Of a DNA stretch of 64,000 nucleotides, positions 45,433 through 53,856 are shown in pieces. The first letter of the stretch is position 1; every line of letters begins with the position of its first letter. The notes under the pieces were generated by a model, which saw only the letters and a list, made by a program, of their open reading frames with translations, was not told the DNA's origin and did not search any database. A program made the translations under genes and the position numbers. The DNA comes from Candidatus Zhuqueibacterota bacterium (GTDB lineage Bacteria; Zhuqueibacterota; Zhuqueibacteria; Thermofontimicrobiales; Thiofontviventaceae), in NCBI GenBank assembly GCA_016931935.1, contig JAFGDW010000141.1, forward strand, positions 1 to 64,000. The letters run 5' to 3'.

Positions 45433-45562
45433 TGAGACACATAGACTGACAATTTCATGTCGCATCGTATCATGAAATAAATATTCAATCGATCACTGTC
45501 TTCTGTCCGATTTGCAGTGAATCAGATAAGATGTCTCATTTAACAAGTTTTGCTCTGTCTCA
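45433..45562 (-). promoter_or_regulatory. TGAGACA/TGTCTCA sites upstream of the VOC operon
   Basis: TGAGACA lies at 45433-45439, and TGTCTCA at 45532-45538 and 45556-45562. The first begins 88 bp upstream of the promoter-like element, the distance expected for an enhancer-binding protein. Otherwise the 522-bp gap 45158-45679 holds the leader hairpin, the promoter-like element and the terminator of the beta-barrel gene, and no protein gene that I can support. Confidence 0.45.
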
Positions 45563-45616
45563 ACAATTTTTATGCAACACATGTCAAACCTGCCATTTGC
45601 TTATCATTTGTCAGAC

Positions 45617-45659
45617 AAAAAAACCGGATAACGCAACCATTTGATTGAGTTATCCGGTT
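45617..45659 (-). terminator. Rho-independent terminator of the beta-barrel gene
   Basis: Arms AACCGGATAAC (45622-45632) and GTTATCCGGTT (45649-45659) form a perfect 11-bp stem with a 16-base loop; on the minus strand it runs into a T-run of seven (45623 to 45617). It begins 20 bp after the stop at 45680. Textbook intrinsic terminator. Confidence 0.85.
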
Positions 45660-45679
45660 ATAAGAGCAGTCAGGCCGAA

Positions 45680-46258
45680 TTATTGACCAAATGTCCAACC
45701 AACCAAAATTCCCCAGGTGTTCATTCCAAAAGAGTTCCCACCATCCGGTTTGCGCGAAACGATATTATAATTGAATTCAGTGAAAACATTTTTATTTACT
45801 TTTATACCCGCGCCCAGGCTAAAGCCAACTCCGGAATCAATATTTGAATCGGATTTCTGTTTTTGGCCGTTGTATTCAAATTCCATTTGTGCGTCGCCTG
45901 TAAAAAATCCGAGACCAGCTTTTGCATAAGGTGCATATTTGCTGCTGTTTTGAAAATGATATTTGCCAAAAGCACCCACGACCAGTTGATTAAAAGTCGT
46001 TGTTAACTTTCCTCCGGAAACATTGGATTCAAAATTATAACCACCTAACGCATAATTTAATTCACCACCTACTTCAAGCGATGAATTTACAGGGTGTCCT
46101 ACGGTAATTCCAAGCGGCAGTGTTCCGGCTGCGCTTTCCTGATCTTCAAATGCCGACATGGAATAGCCGGTAAATGCGGATACGACTAAATTGCTCTGGG
46201 CTAAAACCGGAGCTGCTATTAATGATATTCCCAATAACATCATAACGAATGGTTTCAT
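45680..46258 (-). CDS. Outer-membrane beta-barrel protein (OmpX/OmpW-like)
   Basis: 192 residues from the ATG at 46258 (AAAGGAGA about six bases upstream; a start five codons earlier lacks this). Signal peptide MKPFVMMLLGISLIAAPVLAQ. The mature protein is a run of short amphipathic strands with alternating hydrophobic residues (SNLVVSAFTGYSMSAF, LPLGITVGHPVNSSLEVGGELNYAL, FNQLVVGAFGKYHFQ, YAPYAKAGLGFFTG, VGFSLGAGIKVNKNVFTEFNYNIVS) and a C-terminal strand ILVGWTFGQ with an aromatic near the end. An 8-stranded barrel is likely. Function unknown. The promoter region holds a degenerate copy of the sigma-54-like element with two TGAGACA sites upstream. Confidence 0.87.
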   Translation of the reverse strand: MKPFVMMLLGISLIAAPVLAQSNLVVSAFTGYSMSAFEDQESAAGTLPLGITVGHPVNSSLEVGGELNYALGGYNFESNVSGGKLTTTFNQLVVGAFGKYHFQNSSKYAPYAKAGLGFFTGDAQMEFEYNGQKQKSDSNIDSGVGFSLGAGIKVNKNVFTEFNYNIVSRKPDGGNSFGMNTWGILVGWTFGQ

Positions 46259-46361
46259 ACGATCTCCTTTCATATGTGAAACGCTCGTTTAGTGATCATA
46301 TAAAGAAATTAGCTATTCCGACTTTTTATAATATGATCGGGATCATGTCGGCAATTTCTGT

Positions 46362-46377
46362 TCCAAATAATTTCCCA
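46362..46377 (-). promoter_or_regulatory. Weak sigma-54-like element upstream of the beta-barrel gene
   Basis: On the minus strand TGGGAAATTATTTGGA, which matches 11 of 16 positions of the kinase-gene element, including TGG, the TATTTG core and the final A. It lies about 105 bp upstream of the ATG at 46258 and 78 bp from the nearest TGAGACA site. Weakest of the three; supported mainly by the repeated arrangement. Confidence 0.3.
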
Positions 46378-46454
46378 TGAAATTAGTATTGTAATTTCAA
46401 GCAATTACATTCACTGGTAATTTAGATGCGATAAATTTGATGTGAGAAGTTTAA

Positions 46455-46566
46455 TGAGACAATGAATTACTAGGCTGAAGGAGTTTGAGTTAAGGCGGCT
46501 GAACTGATTCAGGTTAAATGGTGATGCGGAAGACAATGTTTCATTTTGCTAATGAGACACTGTCTC
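46455..46566 (-). promoter_or_regulatory. TGAGACA sites including the perfect palindrome GAGACA-C-TGTCTC
   Basis: TGAGACA at 46455-46461 and again at 46553-46559, where it is part of a perfect palindrome GAGACACTGTCTC (46554-46566). The palindrome gives the best view of a full dyad operator for the putative activator. It is the third locus in the window with this motif upstream of a minus-strand gene. Confidence 0.45.
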
Positions 46567-46959
46567 GGATAATTAAATATTGTACACAAACTACGATTGA
46601 AAATTTTTACTATCCGTGTTCATCTATGTGAAGGCACCGAAAGTGCATCTGCCTATGATATGATCCGTGGCTGAAATTATTCTAAGTAAATGAAAATAAC
46701 CATTTATAGTTTGCCTGTTCAAAATAACGCAGTGTCTATCCATTTTAGTCAGTAAAGGTTGTCACTAGATATTAACGTAGTTATACTTCATACGGCCATA
46801 TTTCAAACATATTTATTGAGCGGTTAATTCAATGCCTATCCTTAACACGCTATTAGCTGTTAAGTTTATGGCAGTGTTCATTATATATCTTCCGCCCCGA
46901 TCAATTGAGACGGAACGATGATTTCGCTTTGAGATAAATGGATACACAGACAATCTTAA
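46567..46959. other. Intergenic region with REP-like remnant
   Basis: No gene seen. Around 46630-46675 a segment GCACCGAAAGTGCATCTGCC then TATGATATGATCCGTGGC resembles the REP-like sequence at 40441-40480. The rest is AT-rich and follows the M23 peptidase gene's stop. An isolated TGAGAC at 46906 is not near a promoter-like element. Confidence 0.4.
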
Positions 46960-49347
46960 TTATTGAACCACATAAAATGTATTTGTTACACTCTGTTCGT
47001 TTCCGCTATTATCGATTGCGGAAACAGTAACGGTATGCGAACCCAGTGGCAGTGCATCTTCCACATTGTATCGGATAAGGCGTTCTTCCGGATCGTATTC
47101 GGCAATAACTTTCCTGTCATCCAGTTTCATGGTAATTGATGATTCGTCATTAAAACCGGATAAACTATCGTATACCCGTGCGCGCAATATTGGGTAGCGA
47201 CGGGTGATGTTGCTGTTATTTTTAGGATAATAAAATTGGATATCGGGCGGTTCAGTATCTCGAATTAGCGTGACCTGTCGCAGACTAGACAACTGTGCTG
47301 AAATTGTTCCTTGTGCCCGATCCAAACTATTACCGGAGAATCGCCATCCATTTCGTCGTCGGCTGTCACGAGTATACACTCCCAATTTTTCGAGCAATGT
47401 ATCGTTTTCCGGATATTTAAGCCGAACCACTGCATTTTTATTTAGCGGTACATCAAAAGGTTCAAGCAAGTAGGTGCTGCCCACGATGTCATATTTTGCG
47501 GTATCACCATTGGCAGGTTCTTTCTCCATCCGGGCAAACAGATTTTCAAACACACCACCGTTGTCAAATTGAACACTACATTTCCGATCTTTCGATATAA
47601 TCTGACCGCCATTTTCCGGAGTAATTGTTGTAATTTCGAATTGATCCCAGAAATAGACTTCCTTACCCGATAAATCCTGTGCGTACACTTCCACATCCAC
47701 AATACCGTCCCGGTTTGCTTGCAGCTCATAGGCGCCGATAAATTGATTGAACTCAAATTGAGCCAGGTCAACTTCCATCGGCCGGACACCAACCTGTTGG
47801 ATGAACAGACGCGGCGGTGCTTTTATCAGACCATTTACATTCAATTCAATTCGTAAATAATTATCGTAAAAATCTTTAATGAGTTCAAATTCAATTGACT
47901 GCAAAAAATCATCCGCATCTTTTGTCAGCACTTCAAAATCCGGCATGGTCGGCAAATCGAACGTGTCTTTGGCTACAATTTTCACTATTTCCACAGGTTG
48001 ACGCAAATACAGGATAGGCATTAACATATCCTGATCGGCAGCAGTTTGCCCATGTGGGAAAAATTGCTTCCATGCGTCTCCATAATTTGTCGATCGAAAA
48101 ATTGAATAATCTCGGAACGGAATTCCGGCTTTATCATGAACCTGTGCGATGGTATAATTTTGAAAGTCATCGGTTTCATAAACCACCGTTATCGGTTGTT
48201 GTTCGCCAACTAAAAATTCACCACTAAGCGTCGTTAAATTACCATTGTAGTCATACAGCTCGATCAGGTATTGATGCGGACCATGGTCGCGAACATTAAA
48301 TTCTTCAGATGCCGCGGTTTCCGACGCATCACAGTTTAAAATCCCGCTGCCCACATCCGGTGGTTTATAAAATGGCAAATCATTCCCATGTTCTTTATAC
48401 AGGTTTTGGTACAATCCAATTCCCCGTTTATTGAGCCGGAAATCGCGATCGAGATCGATCAGGCCAGAGACTTCGTAGGAGAATTTATCATAAACTGCAC
48501 TGTATTGCAATTGGCCATCCACATAAAAGTTAAAGCGATAAATGGCAAATACATTTTGCACACCATTCGCCTTATCCCAACAATCGACAGATAGTCCAAT
48601 TCGTCCTTTTACAAGTGGCTTTTCTTTAATTACATATTCACCGTGCCGTACCTGCCGTGGCTGAAAAATTGTTGGCTTCGCATCGCCATCAATTCTTGAT
48701 TTTGCATCGAGTGGTGTCATACAGAAACCACTTATTCCCGGAGGAATATTATCCTGAATAGAATATCCCAACAGAAAGGGATTCATCGGCTGATTGTGAC
48801 TATCGCGAACTTCAAAATGAAGATGGGGTTTTCCGATCCCTGATGACCCTGTGTACGCAATAACATCACCTTTTTTAACGCGGAATTCGGTCGGACTAAA
48901 ATATTTGTTAACGCGATACTCTTCATTGCGTTTCTGCTCACGCTTTACCAGTTGTTCAAGTTCATTATTGAATTCTTTCAGATGCCCATAAATAATTATT
49001 TCACCCGTGTCTAATTTTTGATAAATCACACGGCCATATCCGTACGATGATACCCGTACACGCCAAATATGACCATCCTGAATGGCAAACACCTTAAATC
49101 CTTCACGATTCCAGGTTTTAATATCAATACCGGCATGAAAATGCCCGGGCCGGTACTCCGCAAATGATGAAGTCAGATAATGGCTGGCATTTGTCGGCCA
49201 CAAATAGTCGCCGCCATAAGCTACTACTGGTATCAGTACGAATCCCCACAACATCAACATTTTTCGTAAATCAAACAATGTATTCATCCTCACTTTTCTA
49301 TCACGATTCGATTTGCTTTTTAATAATAGGCGAACAGAGTTCTCCAT
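46960..49347 (-). CDS. Secreted M23-family (LytM) metallopeptidase with beta-rich C-terminal region
   Basis: 795 residues. Residues about 47-190 are an M23 peptidase domain: GHFHAGIDI supplies His71 and Asp75, YGH lies near 120-122, and PHLHFEV supplies His175 and His177, the complete zinc/catalytic set, so it can be an active peptidoglycan endopeptidase. The N-terminus contains a signal-like segment (RKMLMLWGFVLIPVVAYGG). The remaining ~600 residues have several Ig/beta-sandwich-like segments (FEVLTKDADDFLQSIEFELI..., PPDIQFYYPKNNSNITRRYPILRARVYDSLSGFNDESSITMKLD) and end with AIDNSGNEQSVTNTFYVVQ. The start is uncertain: 49347 or the ATG at 49287; neither has a good ribosome site. It lies 34 bp downstream of the glycosyltransferase gene, so co-transcription is likely. 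Role: cell-wall or envelope remodelling (inference). Confidence 0.9.
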   Translation of the reverse strand: MENSVRLLLKSKSNRDRKVRMNTLFDLRKMLMLWGFVLIPVVAYGGDYLWPTNASHYLTSSFAEYRPGHFHAGIDIKTWNREGFKVFAIQDGHIWRVRVSSYGYGRVIYQKLDTGEIIIYGHLKEFNNELEQLVKREQKRNEEYRVNKYFSPTEFRVKKGDVIAYTGSSGIGKPHLHFEVRDSHNQPMNPFLLGYSIQDNIPPGISGFCMTPLDAKSRIDGDAKPTIFQPRQVRHGEYVIKEKPLVKGRIGLSVDCWDKANGVQNVFAIYRFNFYVDGQLQYSAVYDKFSYEVSGLIDLDRDFRLNKRGIGLYQNLYKEHGNDLPFYKPPDVGSGILNCDASETAASEEFNVRDHGPHQYLIELYDYNGNLTTLSGEFLVGEQQPITVVYETDDFQNYTIAQVHDKAGIPFRDYSIFRSTNYGDAWKQFFPHGQTAADQDMLMPILYLRQPVEIVKIVAKDTFDLPTMPDFEVLTKDADDFLQSIEFELIKDFYDNYLRIELNVNGLIKAPPRLFIQQVGVRPMEVDLAQFEFNQFIGAYELQANRDGIVDVEVYAQDLSGKEVYFWDQFEITTITPENGGQIISKDRKCSVQFDNGGVFENLFARMEKEPANGDTAKYDIVGSTYLLEPFDVPLNKNAVVRLKYPENDTLLEKLGVYTRDSRRRNGWRFSGNSLDRAQGTISAQLSSLRQVTLIRDTEPPDIQFYYPKNNSNITRRYPILRARVYDSLSGFNDESSITMKLDDRKVIAEYDPEERLIRYNVEDALPLGSHTVTVSAIDNSGNEQSVTNTFYVVQ

Positions 49348-49381
49348 TTTAAACTTGATTCTTCAATCACTGGTCTAAAAT

Positions 49382-50710
49382 TCATCCCATCGTTGTCTCC
49401 AATTCAAAACATATCCGGGCCAGATGTGCGGCTTGCTGATCGCGATCGAATTCCGGAACAGCAATCGGCTTGGCAAATGGCATTTTATTTTGTTGATACA
49501 ATTGATAATAATCTCGGATCGCGTTTGCTATCCCCGCGATATCATCATTATCAACAACAATTCCCCGATTCAATCTTGTAATGAATTGAGCAACGTACCC
49601 GCCGCGTGCAATTATTAGTATCGGTTTCCCGGATGCCAGGTATTCAAACACTTTTCCCGTTATTATTTCTTCGTCAGTTTGCCGGAAAATCGTTAATAAA
49701 AGCAAATGCGATGCCATTAATTCCTGCACTGCCTGATGATGTGGTAAATACCGGATCGGATCGACCCGTGTTTCCAAACCAATCTCGGCGACAAGGCGCT
49801 GGAGATTTCCAAACATATCCGTGCCGATAAATTGCATTCGCATCTCAGAATGCTGGTCGGATTCTTCATCCAGAAACTGTTTCAGCCCCTTTAAAAATGG
49901 CTCGGGATGGCTCACACGACTGATTGAACCGCAATGGGTAATTGTGAATTCTGGGTGCAGCGGCGTTTCGATATATGGTAGAAAATCAGCCGGATCGTAG
50001 CCGTTCATGATTGTTTCAAATCGACCGGATGGGTGATTTGCTTTTGCCTGTAAATTTCGGGTCAATGGTTCACACATGCCAACAACACAATCAGCCGTTC
50101 GTAAAACTACGCGTTCCATCAGTCGATTGAGTGCTCGATGCAACCGGCTCGGGCAGGGTTGACTTTCCCCGCCTGTCCAGTCATCCCGGAAATCTGCCAC
50201 CCAATGGATGCCCGTCAACCGTTTTAGCAACACAGCAATCAGATGCACCGAATGTGGAGGTGATGTCGTAAACACGGTGCGAATGTGGCGTTGACGAATC
50301 TGCTTCCATGCTGCAAAAAACGCGAACGGCGCCCACAGAATTTTGGAATCCGGCACCAGCAACCATGCACCAACGGTTTCGTTCAACCAGTTTAATAGCC
50401 CCTTGCGACCCGTGTTCGCTGAATTTGAGTTCGAATCCGACACCGATTTTCTTCGCAGACGCGCCAGCAATCGCAACGGATCTAATGATTCTGTGCGGAT
50501 AATCGTTACGTCTTTCACATCGTCCAGCAAAGAATCATCGTGTGCATGGTAATGCACATCTTTCACAGTGATTACGATCGGATTCCAGCCATGTCCGGGT
50601 AAATATTTGACGAATTTGGCGGCACGTTGTGTACCGCCCATTCCCATCGGGGGAAAATAGTAACAGAGAACGAGGATGTTTTTTGAGGATTTGTTTTTGA
50701 CTGCTTTCAT
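49382..50710 (-). CDS. Glycosyltransferase family 4-type protein
   Basis: 442 residues of GT-B fold. The N-terminal domain starts NILVLCYYFPPMGMGGTQRAAKFVKYLPGHGWNPIVIT, with the glycine-rich acceptor loop; the C-terminal donor domain has ITHCGSISRVSHPEPFLKGL, MRMQFIGTDMFGNLQRLV, HHQAVQELMASHLLLL and EIITGKVFEYLASGKPILIIARGGYVAQFI, with the E..TGKVFEYLASGKP signature of the GT4 group. Probably acts at the inner membrane in surface polysaccharide or LPS assembly, consistent with the nucleotidyltransferase gene upstream. Its promoter region contains the MITE at 50759-50891. Confidence 0.9.
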   Translation of the reverse strand: MKAVKNKSSKNILVLCYYFPPMGMGGTQRAAKFVKYLPGHGWNPIVITVKDVHYHAHDDSLLDDVKDVTIIRTESLDPLRLLARLRRKSVSDSNSNSANTGRKGLLNWLNETVGAWLLVPDSKILWAPFAFFAAWKQIRQRHIRTVFTTSPPHSVHLIAVLLKRLTGIHWVADFRDDWTGGESQPCPSRLHRALNRLMERVVLRTADCVVGMCEPLTRNLQAKANHPSGRFETIMNGYDPADFLPYIETPLHPEFTITHCGSISRVSHPEPFLKGLKQFLDEESDQHSEMRMQFIGTDMFGNLQRLVAEIGLETRVDPIRYLPHHQAVQELMASHLLLLTIFRQTDEEIITGKVFEYLASGKPILIIARGGYVAQFITRLNRGIVVDNDDIAGIANAIRDYYQLYQQNKMPFAKPIAVPEFDRDQQAAHLARICFELETTMG

Positions 50711-50758
50711 AACTGCTTGATTAAAGCTTATAATTCTTTTCTGTTTGGATTCTAACGT

Positions 50759-50891
50759 GGGGCTGTATCAAAAGTCTTGTCAAGCTTCATCCTGAGCGTA
50801 GTCGAAGGATGATAACTTATGATAAATCAACATGCTTCGACTTCGCTCAGCATAAAGAAATTATACGAATTTTGACTTTTGATACAGCCCC
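50759..50891. mobile_element. 133-bp MITE with 18-bp terminal inverted repeats
   Basis: Ends GGGGCTGTATCAAAAGTC (50759-50776) and GACTTTTGATACAGCCCC (50874-50891) are perfect 18-bp inverted repeats, flanked by ACGT on both sides (50755-50758 and 50892-50895), a likely 4-bp target duplication. The end sequence resembles IS1182-type transposon ends, so it is probably mobilised in trans. The inside carries an inverted pair related to the CCTTCGACAAGCTCAG family (TCCTGAGCGTAGTCGAAGGA and CTTCGACTTCGCTCAG). It has no gene. It sits between the glycosyltransferase and nucleotidyltransferase genes. Confidence 0.8.
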
Positions 50892-50915
50892 ACGTAACCT
50901 CAAAACTCAGTTGTA

Positions 50916-51980
50916 TTACACCAATTCCACCCGGCTTTGGTCCCCGATCATAAATTTGTGCGTGCGCGGCTTGCCATGTGCCTGCATAATTTGCACATCG
51001 TTTCCCAGCAGGCAGCTTTCCAACCGGATGCCAACATCGATGATCTGGCATTGGTTGAGCACAATGCTAAATTCCACCTCACTGTTGCGAACGATACAAT
51101 CATCATAGATCGACGTGAATGGCCCAATATAGCTATTTTCAATCACGGTATTGTTGCCGATAATCACCGGCCCACGAATGTTGCTGTCCACAATTCGTGA
51201 TCCCTTGCCAATGGTGACCGGACCGGCCAGGAATGATTTATCATCAACTTCACCATCGATTTGCGGTTCGTAATGCTCCAGAATCAGCCGGTTCGCCTCA
51301 AGTAAATCGATTGGTTTCCCGGTATCCTTCCACCAACCGGTAATTTCACTGAAGCCAATCTTGTAGCCATGATCGATCAGATACTGATGAGCGTCAGAAA
51401 TTTCCAGCTCGCCGCGGGCGCTGGGTTGAATGTTATTCACCGCTTCAAAAATGTGATGATCATAAATATAAATCCCAGCTACAGCAAATTGACTTTTCGG
51501 TACGCGCGGTTTTTCTTCAACGCGGACAATCCGATTGCCTTGAATTTCCGGCACGCCAAAACGCTCCGGATCTTTGACTCGTGATAATGTCAGGTAACAA
51601 TTGACGCTATCCTGTTCAAATGCATCGATGAAGCGCTTTACGTCGCCGACCACCATATTATCACCCAAATAGAAAATGAACGAATCTTTTCCAATAAAGT
51701 CTTCCGAAATCTTCACCACATGGGCCAGTCCCAATGGCGCTTCCTGAGGAATATACGTGATATTAACGCCCCAGCGGCTGCCATCGCCAATGCCTTCAAC
51801 CACTTCACACGCTTCCTGATTTGTGACAATACCGATTTCGGTAATACCGGCATCCACTACTTTTTCGATCGCATAATGCAAAATCGGCTTGTTAGCGATG
51901 GGAATCAGGTGTTTGTTTTGTGTATGTGTCAACGGTCGTAACCGGGTGCCGCGTCCGCCACTGGTGATGAGCGCTTTCAT
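50916..51980 (-). CDS. rmlA: Glucose-1-phosphate thymidylyltransferase, long form
   Basis: 354 residues from the ATG at 51980, which has AAAGGA about seven bases upstream; the longer frame upstream is not supported. The N-terminal nucleotidyltransferase domain (1-235) has MKALITSGGRGTRLRPLTHTQNKHLIPIANKPILHYAIEKV, the G-G-G-R-R loop and lysine of the sugar-nucleotide family, plus YLGDNM, RFGVPEI and ITGWWKDTGKPIDLL. The C-terminal part (about 250-350) is a left-handed beta-helix (VTIGKGSRIVDSNIRGPVIIGNNTVIENSYIGPFTSIYDDCIV), as in the long subfamily. It makes dTDP-glucose for deoxysugars of LPS or glycans. The glycosyltransferase gene lies downstream past the MITE. Confidence 0.93.
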   Translation of the reverse strand: MKALITSGGRGTRLRPLTHTQNKHLIPIANKPILHYAIEKVVDAGITEIGIVTNQEACEVVEGIGDGSRWGVNITYIPQEAPLGLAHVVKISEDFIGKDSFIFYLGDNMVVGDVKRFIDAFEQDSVNCYLTLSRVKDPERFGVPEIQGNRIVRVEEKPRVPKSQFAVAGIYIYDHHIFEAVNNIQPSARGELEISDAHQYLIDHGYKIGFSEITGWWKDTGKPIDLLEANRLILEHYEPQIDGEVDDKSFLAGPVTIGKGSRIVDSNIRGPVIIGNNTVIENSYIGPFTSIYDDCIVRNSEVEFSIVLNQCQIIDVGIRLESCLLGNDVQIMQAHGKPRTHKFMIGDQSRVELV

Positions 51981-52094
51981 GGTGTTGTCCTTTCCTATGA
52001 GTAACTTTTTCACGATAGTATTGTTTGAAACGAGTCCATCGCTAACGAAAATTTCACCCTTAACAAGTTTATAAACGTTGAACATCAATTATAC

Positions 52095-52131
52095 AAAAAA
52101 GGGGACAGCCGGAAATCACTGTCCCCTTTTT
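52095..52131. terminator. Bidirectional-type intrinsic terminator
   Basis: GGGGACAG (52101-52108) and CTGTCCCC (52119-52126) with a 10-base loop, flanked by A-run 52095-52100 and T-run 52127-52131. It lies 17 bp after the stop of the DUF4282 gene on the minus strand and would end that transcript. Confidence 0.85.
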
Positions 52132-52148
52132 AGCAATCCACTAAAAGA

Positions 52149-52454
52149 TCAGACAGATTTATCTTCGACTTTGGCAATCGACGATACGTTTTCGGCGATG
52201 CGGAACAGCACAATAACAACTTCCAGATAAACACGCACCAAAATTGTGATTACAAGAAATACAACAGGTGAGAGTATTAAAAACAGCAATCCTTTGCCAA
52301 ATGAATCAGAAAATCCGCCTACAAGAAAACTTAGCGCCGCGATAGCAGCGAAAAGAATGCCCAATCCGTACAATACTTTAATCAACTTTGTGGTTACAAA
52401 TTCCGAAAAAGAAAAATCAAATAACGCATTCAAAAATGATGATGGTTGCTCCAT
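52149..52454 (-). CDS. DUF4282 membrane protein
   Basis: 101 residues. MEQPSSFLNALFDFSFSEFVTTKLIKVLYGLGILFAAIAALSFLV then GLLFLILSPVVFLVITILVRVYLEVVIVLFRIAENVSSI: two transmembrane helices and the FDFSFSxFVTxKLIKxLY signature of DUF4282. Function unknown. The ATG has GGAG about eight bases upstream. It is 58 bp downstream of the YIP1-family gene and probably co-transcribed; a strong terminator follows. Confidence 0.9.
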   Translation of the reverse strand: MEQPSSFLNALFDFSFSEFVTTKLIKVLYGLGILFAAIAALSFLVGGFSDSFGKGLLFLILSPVVFLVITILVRVYLEVVIVLFRIAENVSSIAKVEDKSV

Positions 52455-52512
52455 AGCCCGTCTCCTTTTTTTGTAAAATTATTTATATTTTTAATTCGCC
52501 AGCAGCAGATAA

Positions 52513-53079
52513 TTACATACGTAAATAGGCAACCCCGGTACCACTCAATGCGCCGGCCAGGGTGAATGGCAATATTTGCATAAAGGCAAGCACAAACATA
52601 GCCAATATTTTGAACGTCCATTTTTCTTCAGCCGGGACATCCAGTAAATTATCAATGCCGACGTTGAACACATAGAAACCGTACAGTCCAACGATTGCCA
52701 ACCAATATAGCGGCGGAATCAGGAAGAATACTCCCGCCAGGTAAAATGCTGTAGATGAATAGGCGACCAGCCGGAACAGTTTATCCTGATCGTGTGGTGC
52801 ATGGAAATTTCTGGATACATGTGATAAAACCAAGACAGCGAGCCATATACTCGCCAGCAAAAATCCGTAATAGAACAATCCCCAAAACAGTGCTTTAAAG
52901 AAGTTTTCACCTGTAAATAAACTCCCTAAAAAACCGGCGATGGATGGCACCGCCGCTAAAACAATGACGTACTGCTCAAATAAATGACGGGCAGATGTTT
53001 TTTCCAATCGGACAGAATCCCACGTTTCTTCCGGGTGCAGAAGAATTCCCTGCACACGTTCCAAAATCTGCTCTAACAT
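52513..53079 (-). CDS. YIP1-family membrane protein
   Basis: 188 residues with about five transmembrane segments. The N-terminus MLEQILERVQGILLHPEETWDSVRLEKTSARHLFEQYVIVLAAVPSIAGFLGSLF fits the YIP1 domain start (HPxETW) of bacterial members, which are of unknown function. The start has GGAGGA about three bases from the ATG. It is paired with the DUF4282 gene. Upstream is a 777-bp repeat-rich non-coding stretch. Confidence 0.88.
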   Translation of the reverse strand: MLEQILERVQGILLHPEETWDSVRLEKTSARHLFEQYVIVLAAVPSIAGFLGSLFTGENFFKALFWGLFYYGFLLASIWLAVLVLSHVSRNFHAPHDQDKLFRLVAYSSTAFYLAGVFFLIPPLYWLAIVGLYGFYVFNVGIDNLLDVPAEEKWTFKILAMFVLAFMQILPFTLAGALSGTGVAYLRM

Positions 53080-53175
53080 ATCTCCTCCGGTTATGAAGGT
53101 TGGAATATAGGATTATTAATACTACTTTTGATTCAATGCCATTAAGTTCAGCGATTTATGCTATTATAACGTTCG

Positions 53176-53390
53176 TTCATACTTCGACTTCGCTCAGTAT
53201 GAAGCGGTCGCAGACTTCACCCTGAGCGGAGTTGAAGGGTGAGGCTTTCATCAGATTCCTGGATTTGACCTTAACTTAATGGCATTGACTTTTGATTAGA
53301 AACTTAGGTATCCATTCAATAAATGATGGTGACTGTACCCTTCGACAAGCTCAGGGTACGGGACATACAGTTGACTGAGCTTGTCGAAGG
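53176..53390. repeat. Cluster of CCTTCGACAAGCTCAG-type palindromic repeats
   Basis: Inside the 777-bp gap 53080-53856. TTCATACT (53176-53183) pairs with AGTATGAA (53196-53203). A second stem TCACCCT/AGGGTGA lies at about 53216-53243. A 16-bp perfect pair CCTTCGACAAGCTCAG (53339-53354) / CTGAGCTTGTCGAAGG (53375-53390) has a 20-base loop. The segment 53308-53356 repeats 40360-40408. After it, at 53419-53460, CGATCCGCCACGGCGGACGC resembles the REP-like pieces near 40470. No gene is visible in 53461-53856. Confidence 0.65.
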
Positions 53391-53856
53391 CAACATACAC
53401 GCTATATCTCGTGCATTTGTCGATCCGCCACGGCGGACGCAGCCGACGGATAGTTTTAATATAAAAAGCGTCTTAGATCAACCATAACTTAGAACAAAGC
53501 CAAAACTTTTTATCGATGAATCTATTATTGTTACGTAGTATCGGGCTATTGGTCTTTGGCTGTTAGCCAAACATTTTTTTGTGTATTTTATTATCGGCAT
53601 CCATGATAATTGATTGATGTCGATAACAATATTTTAACCAACCCATTTACAAGTATAAGACACAGAGTTTTATATCAATACAACCCGTGTCATCAGCCAT
53701 TCGTTGAGAATTTAATAAACTATCAGGAGAGATCGAGAAAAAGTCTTTATATTATCGCTCCTTGTCACCTTATCTCTCACCCACAATGACCTTCAAAACA
53801 ACTTTCTAATTTAGATTTCTTATACCTGAAAACGATTCGCCTTCCACACTCATCCA

